A stretch of 64,000 nucleotides of DNA from Denitrobaculum sp965232285 (GCA_965232285.1 CBDDPL010000004.1:4092001-4156000), one strand, 5' to 3'. Numbered from the stretch's first letter, positions 17,701 to 25,262 are shown. Notes: generated by a model from the sequence alone, not told the origin. Numbers and translations are program-made.

Positions 17701-19421
17701 TTGTAATCGGCGACATACATCTCCTGACCGAGGAAGTTCACGACCAGTTCGCCGTCGGTGTTAATGCCGTACTTGATGAAGGGGAAGAAGCTCTGGGCGG
17801 CCCACTCGCTCTCCTCCCCGCCGTAAGCAAGACCGCCGGTCAGGTCGATAACGCCGAAGAGACTCAAGCGGTCGTGCGCTTCGCCGTCGCCGACCAGGGT
17901 GTTGGGGGACCAGATGAAGTGATCCTCGCCCGAACCACCGTAGAGTTCTGCGCCGAATGACCAAGCGAAGAGCGTATCGTTACCTGAGCCACCGTAGATG
18001 ATAGGGCCGGCTCCGCCAAATACCGCAATAAAGTCATTTCCACCGCCGCCGTCGATTTCCAGTCGGGTGTTTTCGTCTATGTAGTCTGGAAAGAAAGAGA
18101 CGATGACATCGTTTCCAAGCCCGCCATCGACCGAGCCGTAGCCCGTATGCACGAGAAAGTCGTCTCCACCGCCGCCCTTGATGTCGGCATTATTGCGGCC
18201 CCAAAACAGTTCAACATCGTCGCCACCGGTCGCGACATTCGGGTTCTCTGCGGATTCGGAATCGGCAACGACAATCTGCTTAATCCCGAATTCCTGATTG
18301 AACATATTGAGGGCTTTGATCAGGAAGCCGCTAAAATCCTGAATGACCTCTTCCAGCCCCTGAATGAAATCCCATTCAGGAAACGCAATCGAAAGCAGCG
18401 TGATCAGATCGCCGATATCCTCGGCGGCATAGTAGGCCTCGACACTCAGCTTGACGACGGTTCCGGCACCGCCGGTGACTAGGGTGATGACGCCGTATTC
18501 GGCAATACCAACAAAGACACCGGTCGCGAGATTCTGAATGAGTTCGGGTGTGACCAAGATGCCGAGTTCGTTGAGAAGCGCCTCCAACTCAATGTCACGA
18601 TCATTCGCAATTTTGACGAGTGCAACGGCAGCAACGCCGAATATCAAGGCATCAAAAGCACCGACCCGGCCACTCTCGTCGCCTTTGAAAGAGTCGAAGA
18701 GTGAGAGCTTGCCAAGTTCGGTTTGGCGGAATGTGACGTAAAACTCAGGATCCCGATATGCCGCGCGCTCGAGCGCGCTCAAGCGCTGGCCATGCTCGTT
18801 TCGGGCGTCAAAGTTAAATAGCGTGTTCTTAGCTTCATTAGAGTTCAAGAAAGCCCGGTAGCTGTCATATTTGTAAACATCACTGTCTTTGAAAGTATTG
18901 AAATTTATAGTTGCAAGATAATGAGCTTTTAAGCTTGGCTGATCCGTCACGCCGTCAGGCAAAAAGTGTGCATCCTTGGTTGCTAAATGTAAAAGCGGTC
19001 TCGCCTCTCCACCGCCCTCTGGAATACGAGGGATCAAACTATCCTTGAGCCAGAGCTGAAGTTTTTTTACGTCCTCCGCGGCTTCCAGGTACGCCGCACG
19101 ATGGTCTGCTCCCATCGCGATTCTATTTTTGGCATCCTGATTGATGCCATCCAACATCCGTCCGACCAGTTCGCTATATGCACCGTGAGGTCCTTGATGA
19201 CGTGGCATACCACTTAAATCGGCCACAGTCGTTCCATTGCCTACTCTGAGAAAATTCTCTCCACTAGGATCGTTGACGTTAAACTGTGGGTCGCCCTCAA
19301 ATAACGTAATTCGATCTCCGTTATTGAGCGCTATAGATGTTTCACCTTTTAAAAATCGCAAGAATTCGTGATTCTGATCGAGCTCATTTGGGATTAGATG
19401 ATGCAATTGAGATTCAGTCAT
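11703..19421 (-). CDS. Large RTX protein with N-terminal AHH-type nuclease-like domain
   Basis: The 2572-residue protein is modular. Residues 1-100 carry HHLIP (His7-His8) and RHQGPHGAYSELV (His75, His79, Tyr82), the pattern of AHH toxins of the HNH/EndoVII nuclease superfamily. Residues 254-345 contain hydrophobic stretches (FDALIFGVAAVALV, GVFVGIAEYGVITLV). A first block of Gly-Gly-x-Gly-x-Asp repeats lies at about 399-520. Residues about 630-745 have EF-hand-like loops (LDLDGDGLEF, DLDSNADGVID). Two 80-residue imperfect repeats around GVYEEDA/GVYVEDA follow. Residues about 1290-2424 hold nine calcium-binding units of roughly 130 residues. RTX repeats and a non-cleaved C-terminus imply type I export. 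It is the last gene of an operon with an HlyC acyltransferase, a DUF4261 protein and an Imm11-type protein. Nuclease activity is inferred from motifs. Confidence 0.87.
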   Translation of the reverse strand: MTESQLHHLIPNELDQNHEFLRFLKGETSIALNNGDRITLFEGDPQFNVNDPSGENFLRVGNGTTVADLSGMPRHQGPHGAYSELVGRMLDGINQDAKNRIAMGADHRAAYLEAAEDVKKLQLWLKDSLIPRIPEGGGEARPLLHLATKDAHFLPDGVTDQPSLKAHYLATINFNTFKDSDVYKYDSYRAFLNSNEAKNTLFNFDARNEHGQRLSALERAAYRDPEFYVTFRQTELGKLSLFDSFKGDESGRVGAFDALIFGVAAVALVKIANDRDIELEALLNELGILVTPELIQNLATGVFVGIAEYGVITLVTGGAGTVVKLSVEAYYAAEDIGDLITLLSIAFPEWDFIQGLEEVIQDFSGFLIKALNMFNQEFGIKQIVVADSESAENPNVATGGDDVELFWGRNNADIKGGGGDDFLVHTGYGSVDGGLGNDVIVSFFPDYIDENTRLEIDGGGGNDFIAVFGGAGPIIYGGSGNDTLFAWSFGAELYGGSGEDHFIWSPNTLVGDGEAHDRLSLFGVIDLTGGLAYGGEESEWAAQSFFPFIKYGINTDGELVVNFLGQEMYVADYKGGPGAAENTLGIYVAALEFDAYRLIFDRPSIQATPLSEILKAMFKTMGIVDADDPLMLDLDGDGLEFTGLGQSNTYFDLDGDGFAENTGWLRSDDGMLVLDRNGNGSIDDISELFGAPGVAGFTELNDLDSNADGVIDAADARFAELQVWRDLDQDGVSDDGELFSLAELDIVSFDLNATAMNVQTSTDHSLRAQSSFTRGDGTQGDVFEVILNSSQFETRYLGDHGIADWARDLPDVKGYGLMTDLQLAAANDFELAKLTESLLPNLTATNLPDLVAAAQPILLAWNAANPGSRELAPVLIQTDANGTQRLDYGVYEEDAVGGYWRLDSGAAVLDGNGVAIARPSLEDILGQSAGAGQSWQLQQVWSPERDAALSERPAAPYRVSVDAEGVVSILDHGVYVEDASGGYWQLASGADILDSSGAVLARPSLDDVLAQTTAAGESWRVEAFAAPEEAVQINDMAVFYDATGGAVYDYAVFVSDGAGGGFWASAREVSTAAGAGLTAPAGPTHMNLQSFVDLYAAQLGATSAHAEVIDADRARYAAKTGGVDLGDLTTLVAGTGANGALVYNHNIDQQTAFLGKLIARFDYWEEAAAVRLAAQGGLSSFFQEVVYDAEEDFFRATGDREMIPTFEAIFAAAPATGQGALDYLEAWKPILDVVYVDFERHGAGEMSASFLFANLVAAYESQGLAAGLMAAADILGVPTEQIIADNTHGAVVNGDGEDNIFYVSGGDQVFKGGNGRDVYVIGKNFGSDVIEDIEAPFSNRGADSVRFADIKSTEISARREGIDLILRVDATGDELRIVDQFEGRLPGLFGGDASNDTGVVEIVFADGVVWNMVEMAMAVADPQATSDVLNGTAEIDVLDSGAGDDVMSGGRESDIYIYNVGYGNDQIEDNNDNILVQHYDMVKFGEGIEKDALVFHREGWSDDLRITFGTAGDSLTLINQFEAAYTGPFDTQWLDRIELFTFNDGTSFSWSEIMEKIVADGKTDGNDTIYGFDHEDRLDGGAGNDFLSGGNESDTYVFGEGYGQDIIEEAQDNILSGNQDSVVFAGGILQSDIIFSRSGDSNDLVIEIVGTTDSLTLRDQFEYAHTGPFGVIYLDQVESFKFADGSSLTARQVEENLLLQGRTDGNDTIHGFAAQDRLDGGLGDDFLAGAADSDTYVFGIGYGHDTIRDDAENILFNAVDKVEFGTGITTADLSLSREGDILHIDILGTTDRLTIERQFSANNLGMRLFQIEEFHFEDGTVWSAWDVQQALLNDGATSGDDVLIGFFGTDILDGGAGNDSLDGGNGSDTYIFGRGYGQDVVQDSATSIFADLGDQVIFRDDIAVSDVILSHLGNDLIFDIAGTSDRLTVKNQFAADNLGNRLKEIETFAFSDGTVWNVQQVQEMLLQGTDGDDTLAGFFSADTLDGGLGNDRLEGGDGGDTYVFDAGYGQDVIQDYQTSIFDNSPDVVSFGAGILASDLILNRVGTFGRDLEVTFNGSSDRLLIENMLFTSFHEIEEFRFADGTSWSLNQIHAELLGATAGDDVIAGTNGADVLSGLAGNDTLTGNNGNDSLIGGEGNDRLYGSDGSDSYIFARGDGVDVIEDNGFADTDRLVIQGYTPAEVTLGRSAPGSNHLVLTFAGTTDQITVLNALNNSAGDNIEEYLFDDGTVWTPNDLRATLISQSQTAGDDVIHGFGVSDVLEGGLGNDQLYGGYGSDSYIFTRGDGVDLIEDNGFGSTDRLVIHGYAPGEVTIGRTSSTSNDLRLTFAGTSDQITVYNTLDGSSLDTIEQVVFDDGTIWTPIFLRNAALTGGAGNDTIHGFNTADTLDGGAGNDRLEGKFGRDTYLFDSGYGQDVIYDRGLNGDFDKVVFGAGITSSDLSLSYSSVNANHLVVDVISTGDRLTIEQMFGHASYHIEAFEFADGTTWDRAAILANTGSAPAAAAQAPAGASLSLADLLDGGDLRISAPLERPGADQSAFDPQVAQAADPAASLAVFSSLQVMPELAPADYGLTQ

Positions 19422-19466
19422 CGAATAGCCTCTTTGAGCTTAACAGGGGAAAGTAGATCTTCGCCT

Positions 19467-20099
19467 CTACAGAGACACAACATTGCCTTCTGGAACCCAC
19501 TCCTCATCGATCTCTTCAACCGGTGTATGGCGAAAGCCTTTCAGCTTTTTCTTTTCAACGGCCTCAATGATCTGGTTGGAGCAGTAGCGCTCGGTAGACA
19601 GCATTTTTATCGGCAACCAAAGGTGACGACCCGCAATCTGCGGTCGGCTCATAACAAGCTTCCAAGGCCCAAGCCCGCGGTGGAGTGTTTTGACGCCCGG
19701 ATAGTTTCTAGGATCGAGGTCGATCCACTCGACAGACGAGCGGTCAGCAAAAACAGCATCGAACTTATGGAGTACATTCAGCAGAAAATACGGGCCGTTT
19801 CCTGGAACGACCTCGCCTTTTTTGTCGAAAAATGTAATCGGAAAAAACTGATGAACATTGGGTTCAAGCTCATCCACTACTCTTTTAAAAGCATCGCAGA
19901 CTGTAAGGAAGCCATTTGCATTGAAGAGATCTGGCAGCCGCTTATGCCTGGAATCAAGGTAGCCTTTCGTCGCTACTTCTGAAGGATCGACCGGAAAGCC
20001 TTGATTCAACAACGGCGGGGCCCCTTCCATCGCCGGGCGCTCCAGCGTAATCATTGGTGCGTATATGGGCTCGTACCTCGTATCAAACTGATAAGCCAT
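19467..20099 (-). CDS. Imm11/DUF1629-family immunity-type protein
   Basis: The 210-residue protein matches the DUF1629/Imm11 pattern: a central ELEPNVHQFFPITFF, then GPYFLLNVLHKFDAVFAD, a Trp-Lys-Leu-Val-Met strand, and a C-terminal GFRHTPVEE. Imm11 proteins are predicted immunity factors found beside AHH nuclease toxins, particularly in myxobacteria (family knowledge). It lies 45 bases upstream of the RTX gene with the AHH-like N-terminus, so it probably protects the producer (inference). I chose the ATG at 20099, preceded by GGAAAG; a GTG at 20129 is the alternative. Its base composition is AT-richer than its surroundings. Confidence 0.8.
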   Translation of the reverse strand: MAYQFDTRYEPIYAPMITLERPAMEGAPPLLNQGFPVDPSEVATKGYLDSRHKRLPDLFNANGFLTVCDAFKRVVDELEPNVHQFFPITFFDKKGEVVPGNGPYFLLNVLHKFDAVFADRSSVEWIDLDPRNYPGVKTLHRGLGPWKLVMSRPQIAGRHLWLPIKMLSTERYCSNQIIEAVEKKKLKGFRHTPVEEIDEEWVPEGNVVSL

Positions 20100-20158
20100 A
20101 TCGATTCTTTCCAACCAAGATTTTGCCACAAGCCATCAATGAATAAACCGACCAAATT

Positions 20159-20983
20159 TCAACTTAAGCGATCATCAATCTTCTCCAAACTCAGTGCATA
20201 AACCGGAACACCTGGCCGTCGCCCCTGCGCCTGCACATCCACCCGAATGCACTCCTCTTGGCTCACGCCCAGTGTATCGCCGGCGTTAAAGACCACGCCC
20301 TGTGTTAGAAGGTATTGAATGGTTCCCATCAAACGACTTGCCAGCACCGCGGGCTGCAGCGCGCAAGGGTCAAACTCGATCTCCCGCGAAATGAATGGCG
20401 ACAGGCCTGTCGTCGCCGCCCCTATCAAGGGCGGAGCGGGTTCTGTCGTTCTTTCCGAATAAGGCCCCAGTTGAACCCAGATCTCGACCGGCAGTTCTCC
20501 GGCAAGCAGCTTCTTCCCGGATTGCGTAAAATAGCTCGCCTCGGTCACGGTCTCTCCGGTTGCCCAATAGACACCAATGACCGGTTTCGCCTCCGCGAGT
20601 GTCGCCGCAACAAGCATGACGTAGGTCGCTTGCCTCATCGCGGCGCCCAGACCGTCAGCCTCTGCAAGGGATGCCACAATGATATGCGCCTGCTCGCGCT
20701 TGAGCACTTCGCCGGCCTGCGGCCAGTGCAGCGATCCCTGAATGGCCTGCGTGTAGGTCCCCGGCGGCACAGGCTGATCGAGGAACATCACCGAAATCAT
20801 GGCGCCATTCACGTCGAGCAGATACGAGTTTTCTTCGTCGCCCCCCTCACCGGCTTTGGCTTGAACCGTAGACAGGCTCTCGAAAACCTCCGGCGCGGCG
20901 TTCCGCAAGCGCTTGATCAGTTTATCTGAATGCAACTTGGCCGGTCGGTCCAACGACAGCATGGCCATAAAACGTTCCGCCAT
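20159..20983 (-). CDS. DUF4261 domain protein
   Basis: The 274-residue cytoplasmic protein fits the DUF4261 family. The N-terminal part has DVNGAMISVMFLDQPVP and HIIVASLAEA, while the C-terminal part has ATTGLSPFISREIEFDP and GVVFNAGDTLGVS. DUF4261 proteins occur in bacterial toxin/immunity neighbourhoods, but no biochemical role is established to my knowledge. It lies second in the toxin operon, 92 bases after the acyltransferase and 59 bases before the Imm11-type gene. A second immunity factor or an export/activation helper are both possible. Confidence 0.75.
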   Translation of the reverse strand: MAERFMAMLSLDRPAKLHSDKLIKRLRNAAPEVFESLSTVQAKAGEGGDEENSYLLDVNGAMISVMFLDQPVPPGTYTQAIQGSLHWPQAGEVLKREQAHIIVASLAEADGLGAAMRQATYVMLVAATLAEAKPVIGVYWATGETVTEASYFTQSGKKLLAGELPVEIWVQLGPYSERTTEPAPPLIGAATTGLSPFISREIEFDPCALQPAVLASRLMGTIQYLLTQGVVFNAGDTLGVSQEECIRVDVQAQGRRPGVPVYALSLEKIDDRLS

Positions 20984-21075
20984 GAATGACCGTCTCCTTA
21001 CGCTCTAAAAGACACTTGGCAGGAACCTAACACCAATGATTCCGAGCAAGCCATACGAGAAGCGCTCGATCAGCT

Positions 21076-21798
21076 TCATCCCGCAGACCCTTTATTCTGT
21101 TCCCCAAACACCGATGCCAGCATGCGTTTCTTCTCCTCCTCATCCGTGATGAAGGGCGAGACGAAATCGACGATCACGTGATGCTTGCCGCTGCGCCATT
21201 CCTCCGGCTTCAGGCGGCCGGCGCCGGAGGACGCGCCGCCGGGCTGGCTCATGGCGGTCTTCAGGCGGTCGCGGATCTCGTCGGAGAGAAAGGCCCAGGT
21301 GACGAAGGCGAGCGGGCGGCCCTCCTTGGTGATCAGGCGGAACTGTCCCGCCGCGATGGCTGGCAGCAGGCGCCATTCCAGGTCCGCCAGGAAGAGGTGG
21401 CGGTGCGGCGGCGAGGCCAGCAACAGCGACAGAGCCGCCGCCAGAGGGTTTATGGACTGCGACGCCTGGGCGGGCTCGCCGGCTTTTGGGTCGCTGCCTT
21501 TCGGAGCGCCGGTTTGCGCAGCGGTGGCTGGCGCAGCGGAACCGGCGGGCGAGGTCGAAGGCGCATGGGGTCCGGTCGTCGCCGAAGGGCCGCTTGCCTC
21601 GCCTGGTCCTGGCATTGACGCCCCTGCCAAATCATAACGCTCACCGGGGCGCACCTCGTCGGCGAGGACCGACGGGTCGATCAGTTCGTTGAGACGCTCC
21701 AGGTCGCCGGCGTCCAGCTCGCCCGCCAGGGGCTGGCCCGTCACCGGATTGATCCCCGGCGCCGCCGGCCGCCTCGCTGCAGTCTCCCCTTCACTCAT
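21076..21798 (-). CDS. HlyC-type toxin-activating lysine acyltransferase
   Basis: The C-terminal 120 residues of this 240-residue protein match the HlyC/RtxC family: SPPHRHLFLADLEWRLLPAI (candidate catalytic His132 or His134), GQFRLITKEGRPLAFVTWAFLS, and EEWRSGKHHVIVDFVSPF (catalytic-type Asp211). HlyC enzymes transfer a fatty acyl chain from acyl carrier protein to internal lysines of RTX toxins before secretion. The first 120 residues are an Ala/Pro/Gly/Ser-rich, probably disordered extension not found in E. coli HlyC (about 170 residues). GGAGAG upstream supports the ATG at 21798. It is the first gene of the RTX operon. Confidence 0.87.
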   Translation of the reverse strand: MSEGETAARRPAAPGINPVTGQPLAGELDAGDLERLNELIDPSVLADEVRPGERYDLAGASMPGPGEASGPSATTGPHAPSTSPAGSAAPATAAQTGAPKGSDPKAGEPAQASQSINPLAAALSLLLASPPHRHLFLADLEWRLLPAIAAGQFRLITKEGRPLAFVTWAFLSDEIRDRLKTAMSQPGGASSGAGRLKPEEWRSGKHHVIVDFVSPFITDEEEKKRMLASVFGEQNKGSAG

Positions 21799-22532
21799 CG
21801 CTCTCTCCGCTCCGCATGAATCGTTTCTTTCCGGCCTGGCGCGCCTTCCCGGCCTTTCCGGTCTATCTGGCCGTCGCACCGGCCCATCGCGCTGCCCGGC
21901 CAGACCCGGCTGCCGCATTCTGCCCTTTTCCGCCATACCCGCGGTTGAGCACCGCCGGACCGCGGGCGCGCCCACGCCGGAGCCACTGAGCCAGGCCGCA
22001 TTCTACCTTTATTTGAAATCACTGATTTTCAGGCTCCGGATAGCAGACGAATTCTCTCGGGAACGGGCACAGAGAGGACCCGAACGGCAACGTTTATGCT
22101 CACCGCAGTAGATCGGTGAATTCTGTCGTATTTTGTTAATAATTATGGCAATTTTAGGAGAGTTTTTGACTCCTCATCGGTAGGAACGAAGAAACGCTAC
22201 CACTAACGGAAATTAAATTCTACCCCTCTACGCGGAAAAATTGATCATCTATTGATTGAATATCACAGATCCAATCAGAGACTGAGAAATCTGCGATTCA
22301 ATAGGATCGGATCGCGCTGAATTACTGCCCAAAGTGGCATGGGTGGCCGCGGCTAAGGGATGGCAGGGATACGCCCGGAATCGCCCAGAGTCGCCCTTAC
22401 CATCAGGGGCGATCCGGCGACCGGTGGCTTTGGTTTCTGATGGGCGCCTTTGCGGAAGGCCCGACTCGCTACAAGACGAGTTCACCGCAAAACGAGGCTA
22501 TACCATGGGGGCGTTAGTAACAGACCTTGGTG
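21799..22532. other. AT-rich upstream region of the toxin operon
   Basis: The 734 bases between the HlyC-type gene and the hydrolase stop contain no convincing gene. From about 22110 to 22320 the sequence is distinctly AT-rich, with runs such as TTAATAATTATGG, and is the likely promoter region of the minus-strand toxin operon. No -35/-10 pair could be fixed confidently. Confidence 0.45.
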
Positions 22533-23582
22533 TTACCGCAGGGCGGCGGCCTCTTCCTCCAGGAGCTGGCGGCTCAGCCAGGTGGTCAGCTCGGCGCGGA
22601 TTCCGGCATCGAGCCGACCTTCGAAACCCGGCTCCTCGCCGCTCACCGGCTTGAGGTTATGGCTCACGCCGGGCGCCATGAAGGCCGCGCTACCGTCCCC
22701 GCGCCGCTTCGCTTCGGCCGCCAGGGGCGCGAAGTCGCGCTCCGGCGAGACCTGCCGGTCGCGGCCGCCGGCCAGCACCAGCAGGGGGCTCTCAACCCCG
22801 TCCAGCGCCCTCAGCGGATCGAACGGCAGCAACGACTGGTAAAAACCGCCGAGATACGCCGGATAAAGCGCCTTCAGCCCGTCAGGGACATCGTCCGGCA
22901 CCGCGCCCGTGGCCAGGATCGCCGCGCGGATGCGTTCGTCTTCGGCCAGGAAGTAGGACTGCTGCGCCGCCGTCGCGCCCTGCCGCACGAGCAGGGACGC
23001 GAGCTGATCCTGGATCACTTCGCCCAGGGGCCGGCCGGGCGTCGCCAGCAGGACCAGAGCTTTCGGCGCGACGCCGCCCCGCTGTGACAATTCTATGGCA
23101 ATTAAGCCGCCTTCGCTGTGCCCGGCCACCCCGACCCGCTCACCGTCGATATCGGGCGCCGAGGCCAGCCAGCGATAACCCATCTCGGCATCTTTTACGA
23201 AGTTCTCCCAGGCCACGAAGTCGCGCAACACCTCAGGATCCTGCGGTAAATCCTTCTGATTGGCGTGCATGCCGCGCTTGTCGTAGCGCAAGCTGGCAAT
23301 ACCCTGCTCGGCCAGGTGACGGGCAATCTGGCGCAGCAGGTTGGTCCGGATCGCCGGTGGCTGGTTCCCGTCCCGGTCCGTCGGCCCGCTGCCCTGCAGC
23401 AGCAAAACCGCGGGATACGGCGCGTCATCCTCCTCTTCCGGCAAGGTCAGCAGCCCGGCCAGCTTAACCCCGCCGGCGCCCTCAAACATCACGAAGCGCT
23501 CGAGCGGCGCGGCGGTCAGTTGGGCAGGCAGCAGCAGGAAAAGGCTTAGAACGGAGCTGAGAACGGCGAAAAACCGGCGCAT
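22533..23582 (-). CDS. Secreted alpha/beta hydrolase
   Basis: The 349-residue protein has a Sec signal peptide (MRRFFAVLSSVLSLFLLLPAQLTA is the leading region; cleavage probably near residue 24). The fold is a BAAT/DLH-like alpha/beta hydrolase with LLQGSGPTDRDG (oxyanion side), nucleophile elbow GHSEGG, acid GGRDRQ and catalytic His in GVSHNLK. A periplasmic esterase or peptidase role is likely; the substrate is unknown. It stands alone, upstream of the toxin operon on the same strand. Confidence 0.85.
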   Translation of the reverse strand: MRRFFAVLSSVLSLFLLLPAQLTAAPLERFVMFEGAGGVKLAGLLTLPEEEDDAPYPAVLLLQGSGPTDRDGNQPPAIRTNLLRQIARHLAEQGIASLRYDKRGMHANQKDLPQDPEVLRDFVAWENFVKDAEMGYRWLASAPDIDGERVGVAGHSEGGLIAIELSQRGGVAPKALVLLATPGRPLGEVIQDQLASLLVRQGATAAQQSYFLAEDERIRAAILATGAVPDDVPDGLKALYPAYLGGFYQSLLPFDPLRALDGVESPLLVLAGGRDRQVSPERDFAPLAAEAKRRGDGSAAFMAPGVSHNLKPVSGEEPGFEGRLDAGIRAELTTWLSRQLLEEEAAALR

Positions 23583-23770
23583 TTAAACCCCTAAGGAAGC
23601 GTCAGAGAACAGATGTCGAAAATCGCGGGCCGTCCGGGAGGGGCGTCAGGTCTCCAACCACGACGGCGCCTTAACTCACTGACTTAGGCAGGAATTTCTC
23701 AGCCGCAATAGGCTGCACACGATCACGAAACGGAGATCGTCCTGGAAAGCCGGGCGAATCTGCCGCCGTG

Positions 23771-25060
23771 TCAGGCTTCCATTTTCCGAGGTTCTTCGAC
23801 CGTCCCGCTGGAGGGCCCAGTGGAGGCCGCATTGGAAGGCGCCTTAAAGGGCGCGGGCAACCGGGCCTCTGCCTCGTGCATGTAGTCGCGGGTCATGGGC
23901 GCGGCGAGGCATTCCTTGGAGAGCTGCACCTGGAGCACCATGGAGGAACCGCGGCGGAACGCCATCTCGGCGGAGATCAGATAGAATTCCCACATGCGCC
24001 CGAAGCGCGCGTCGTAGATCTCCTCGATCTCCTGCCGGTTCGCTTCGAAGCGTTCGCGCCAGGCCTTCAGCGTATCGGCATAGTGCATGCGCAGGACCTC
24101 GACGTCGGTGACCCAGAGATAAGCCCGCTCGGTTGCGGCGCAGACCTCCGACAGCGACGGGGAGTAACCGCCCGGGAAGATATACTTGCGGATCCAGGGG
24201 CCGGTGGTGCCCGGCGGCGACATATGGCCGATGGAGTGGATCAGCGCCAGACCGTCGTCCGCCATCAGGGCCTTCACCTTGGTGAAGAATTCGTCGTAGT
24301 GGCCGACGCCCACGTGTTCGAACATGCCGACCGAAACGATGCGGTCGAAAGGTCCTTCCAGATCCCGGTAATCGCGCAGTTCGAACTTCACCCGGTGGTC
24401 GAGCCCCAGTTCCTTCGCCCGCGCACGCGCGACCTCGAGCTGTTCCTTGGAGAGGGTCACACCGGTCACCTCGACCTCCGCCAGGCTGGCCAGATAGAGC
24501 GCCATGCCGCCCCAGCCGCAGCCGATATCCAGGACCTTCTGGCCATCCTCCAGGCGTAGCTTGGCGGCGATGTGGCGTTTCTTGTTGGCCTGGGCTTCTT
24601 CCAGAGAATCCTGCGGCGTGCGGAAATAGGCACAGGAATACTGCAGATCCTCGTCCAGGAAGAGTTCATAGAGCCGGCGCGAGAGATCGTAGTGATGCGC
24701 CACATTCTGCTGCGCCTTCTTGGCCGGATTGTGCTGCTGCAGGGTCCGGAAGGCCTTCCAGATCTTGCGCAAGACATTCTGCAGGGGATAGCTGCCCAGG
24801 CTGTGCCGATTCATGCCGAAGAGGGTGAGCAGGTCATAGACGCCGCTGTCCTCGAAGGTCAGGGTCCCGTCCATATAGGCTTCGCCGGTGTGCAGTTCCG
24901 GGTTCTTGAAAATCTTGAAGGCAAGGGATTTGTCGTGAAAGCGGAGGGTCACCACCGGCGCGGTCTCATCGCCGAAGCTGTAGAGCTTGCCGTCCGCATC
25001 ATGGATCCGCAGTGTACCGACGCGGATGAACTTTTTCAGCATGTGAGACAGCAGAAACAC
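23771..25060 (-). CDS. cfa: Cyclopropane-fatty-acyl-phospholipid synthase
   Basis: The 429-residue enzyme transfers a methylene group from SAM to unsaturated acyl chains of membrane phospholipids. An N-terminal lipid-binding region (LRFHDKSLAFKIFKNPELHTGEAYMDG contains the family hallmark GEAYMDG) is followed by HYDLSRRLYELFLD, the SAM loop VLDIGCGWGGMALYLA, TGVTLSKEQ, RDYRDL and VSVGMFEHVG. IFPGGYSPSL belongs to the conserved C-terminal substrate site. Length is close to E. coli Cfa (382) with a Pro/Ser-rich 30-residue tail. No partner genes are adjacent. Confidence 0.93.
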   Translation of the reverse strand: MFLLSHMLKKFIRVGTLRIHDADGKLYSFGDETAPVVTLRFHDKSLAFKIFKNPELHTGEAYMDGTLTFEDSGVYDLLTLFGMNRHSLGSYPLQNVLRKIWKAFRTLQQHNPAKKAQQNVAHHYDLSRRLYELFLDEDLQYSCAYFRTPQDSLEEAQANKKRHIAAKLRLEDGQKVLDIGCGWGGMALYLASLAEVEVTGVTLSKEQLEVARARAKELGLDHRVKFELRDYRDLEGPFDRIVSVGMFEHVGVGHYDEFFTKVKALMADDGLALIHSIGHMSPPGTTGPWIRKYIFPGGYSPSLSEVCAATERAYLWVTDVEVLRMHYADTLKAWRERFEANRQEIEEIYDARFGRMWEFYLISAEMAFRRGSSMVLQVQLSKECLAAPMTRDYMHEAEARLPAPFKAPSNAASTGPSSGTVEEPRKMEA

Positions 25061-25262
25061 GGCAGTCGCCCCCGGAGAATTCGAGTTCAGAGACTCGGAA
25101 GTGGTACACGAACATTAGACTAGCGACTTCGCCGCGCTCTGCAAACGCCTTGGCGAGATGCGCCACATTGCACAGTCTTTACATGGTCTTTGACATCATC
25201 ACATCAAAAGATAGAAGTTCATGAGGGAGCACACCTAAAACCGTTCGGCGCACTATCACCCA

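Noticed and set aside
21799..22110. Longer start for the HlyC-type gene reaching 21975
   Set aside because: The additional residues are Arg/Pro/Gly-rich without similarity, and GGAGAG directly precedes the ATG at 21798.
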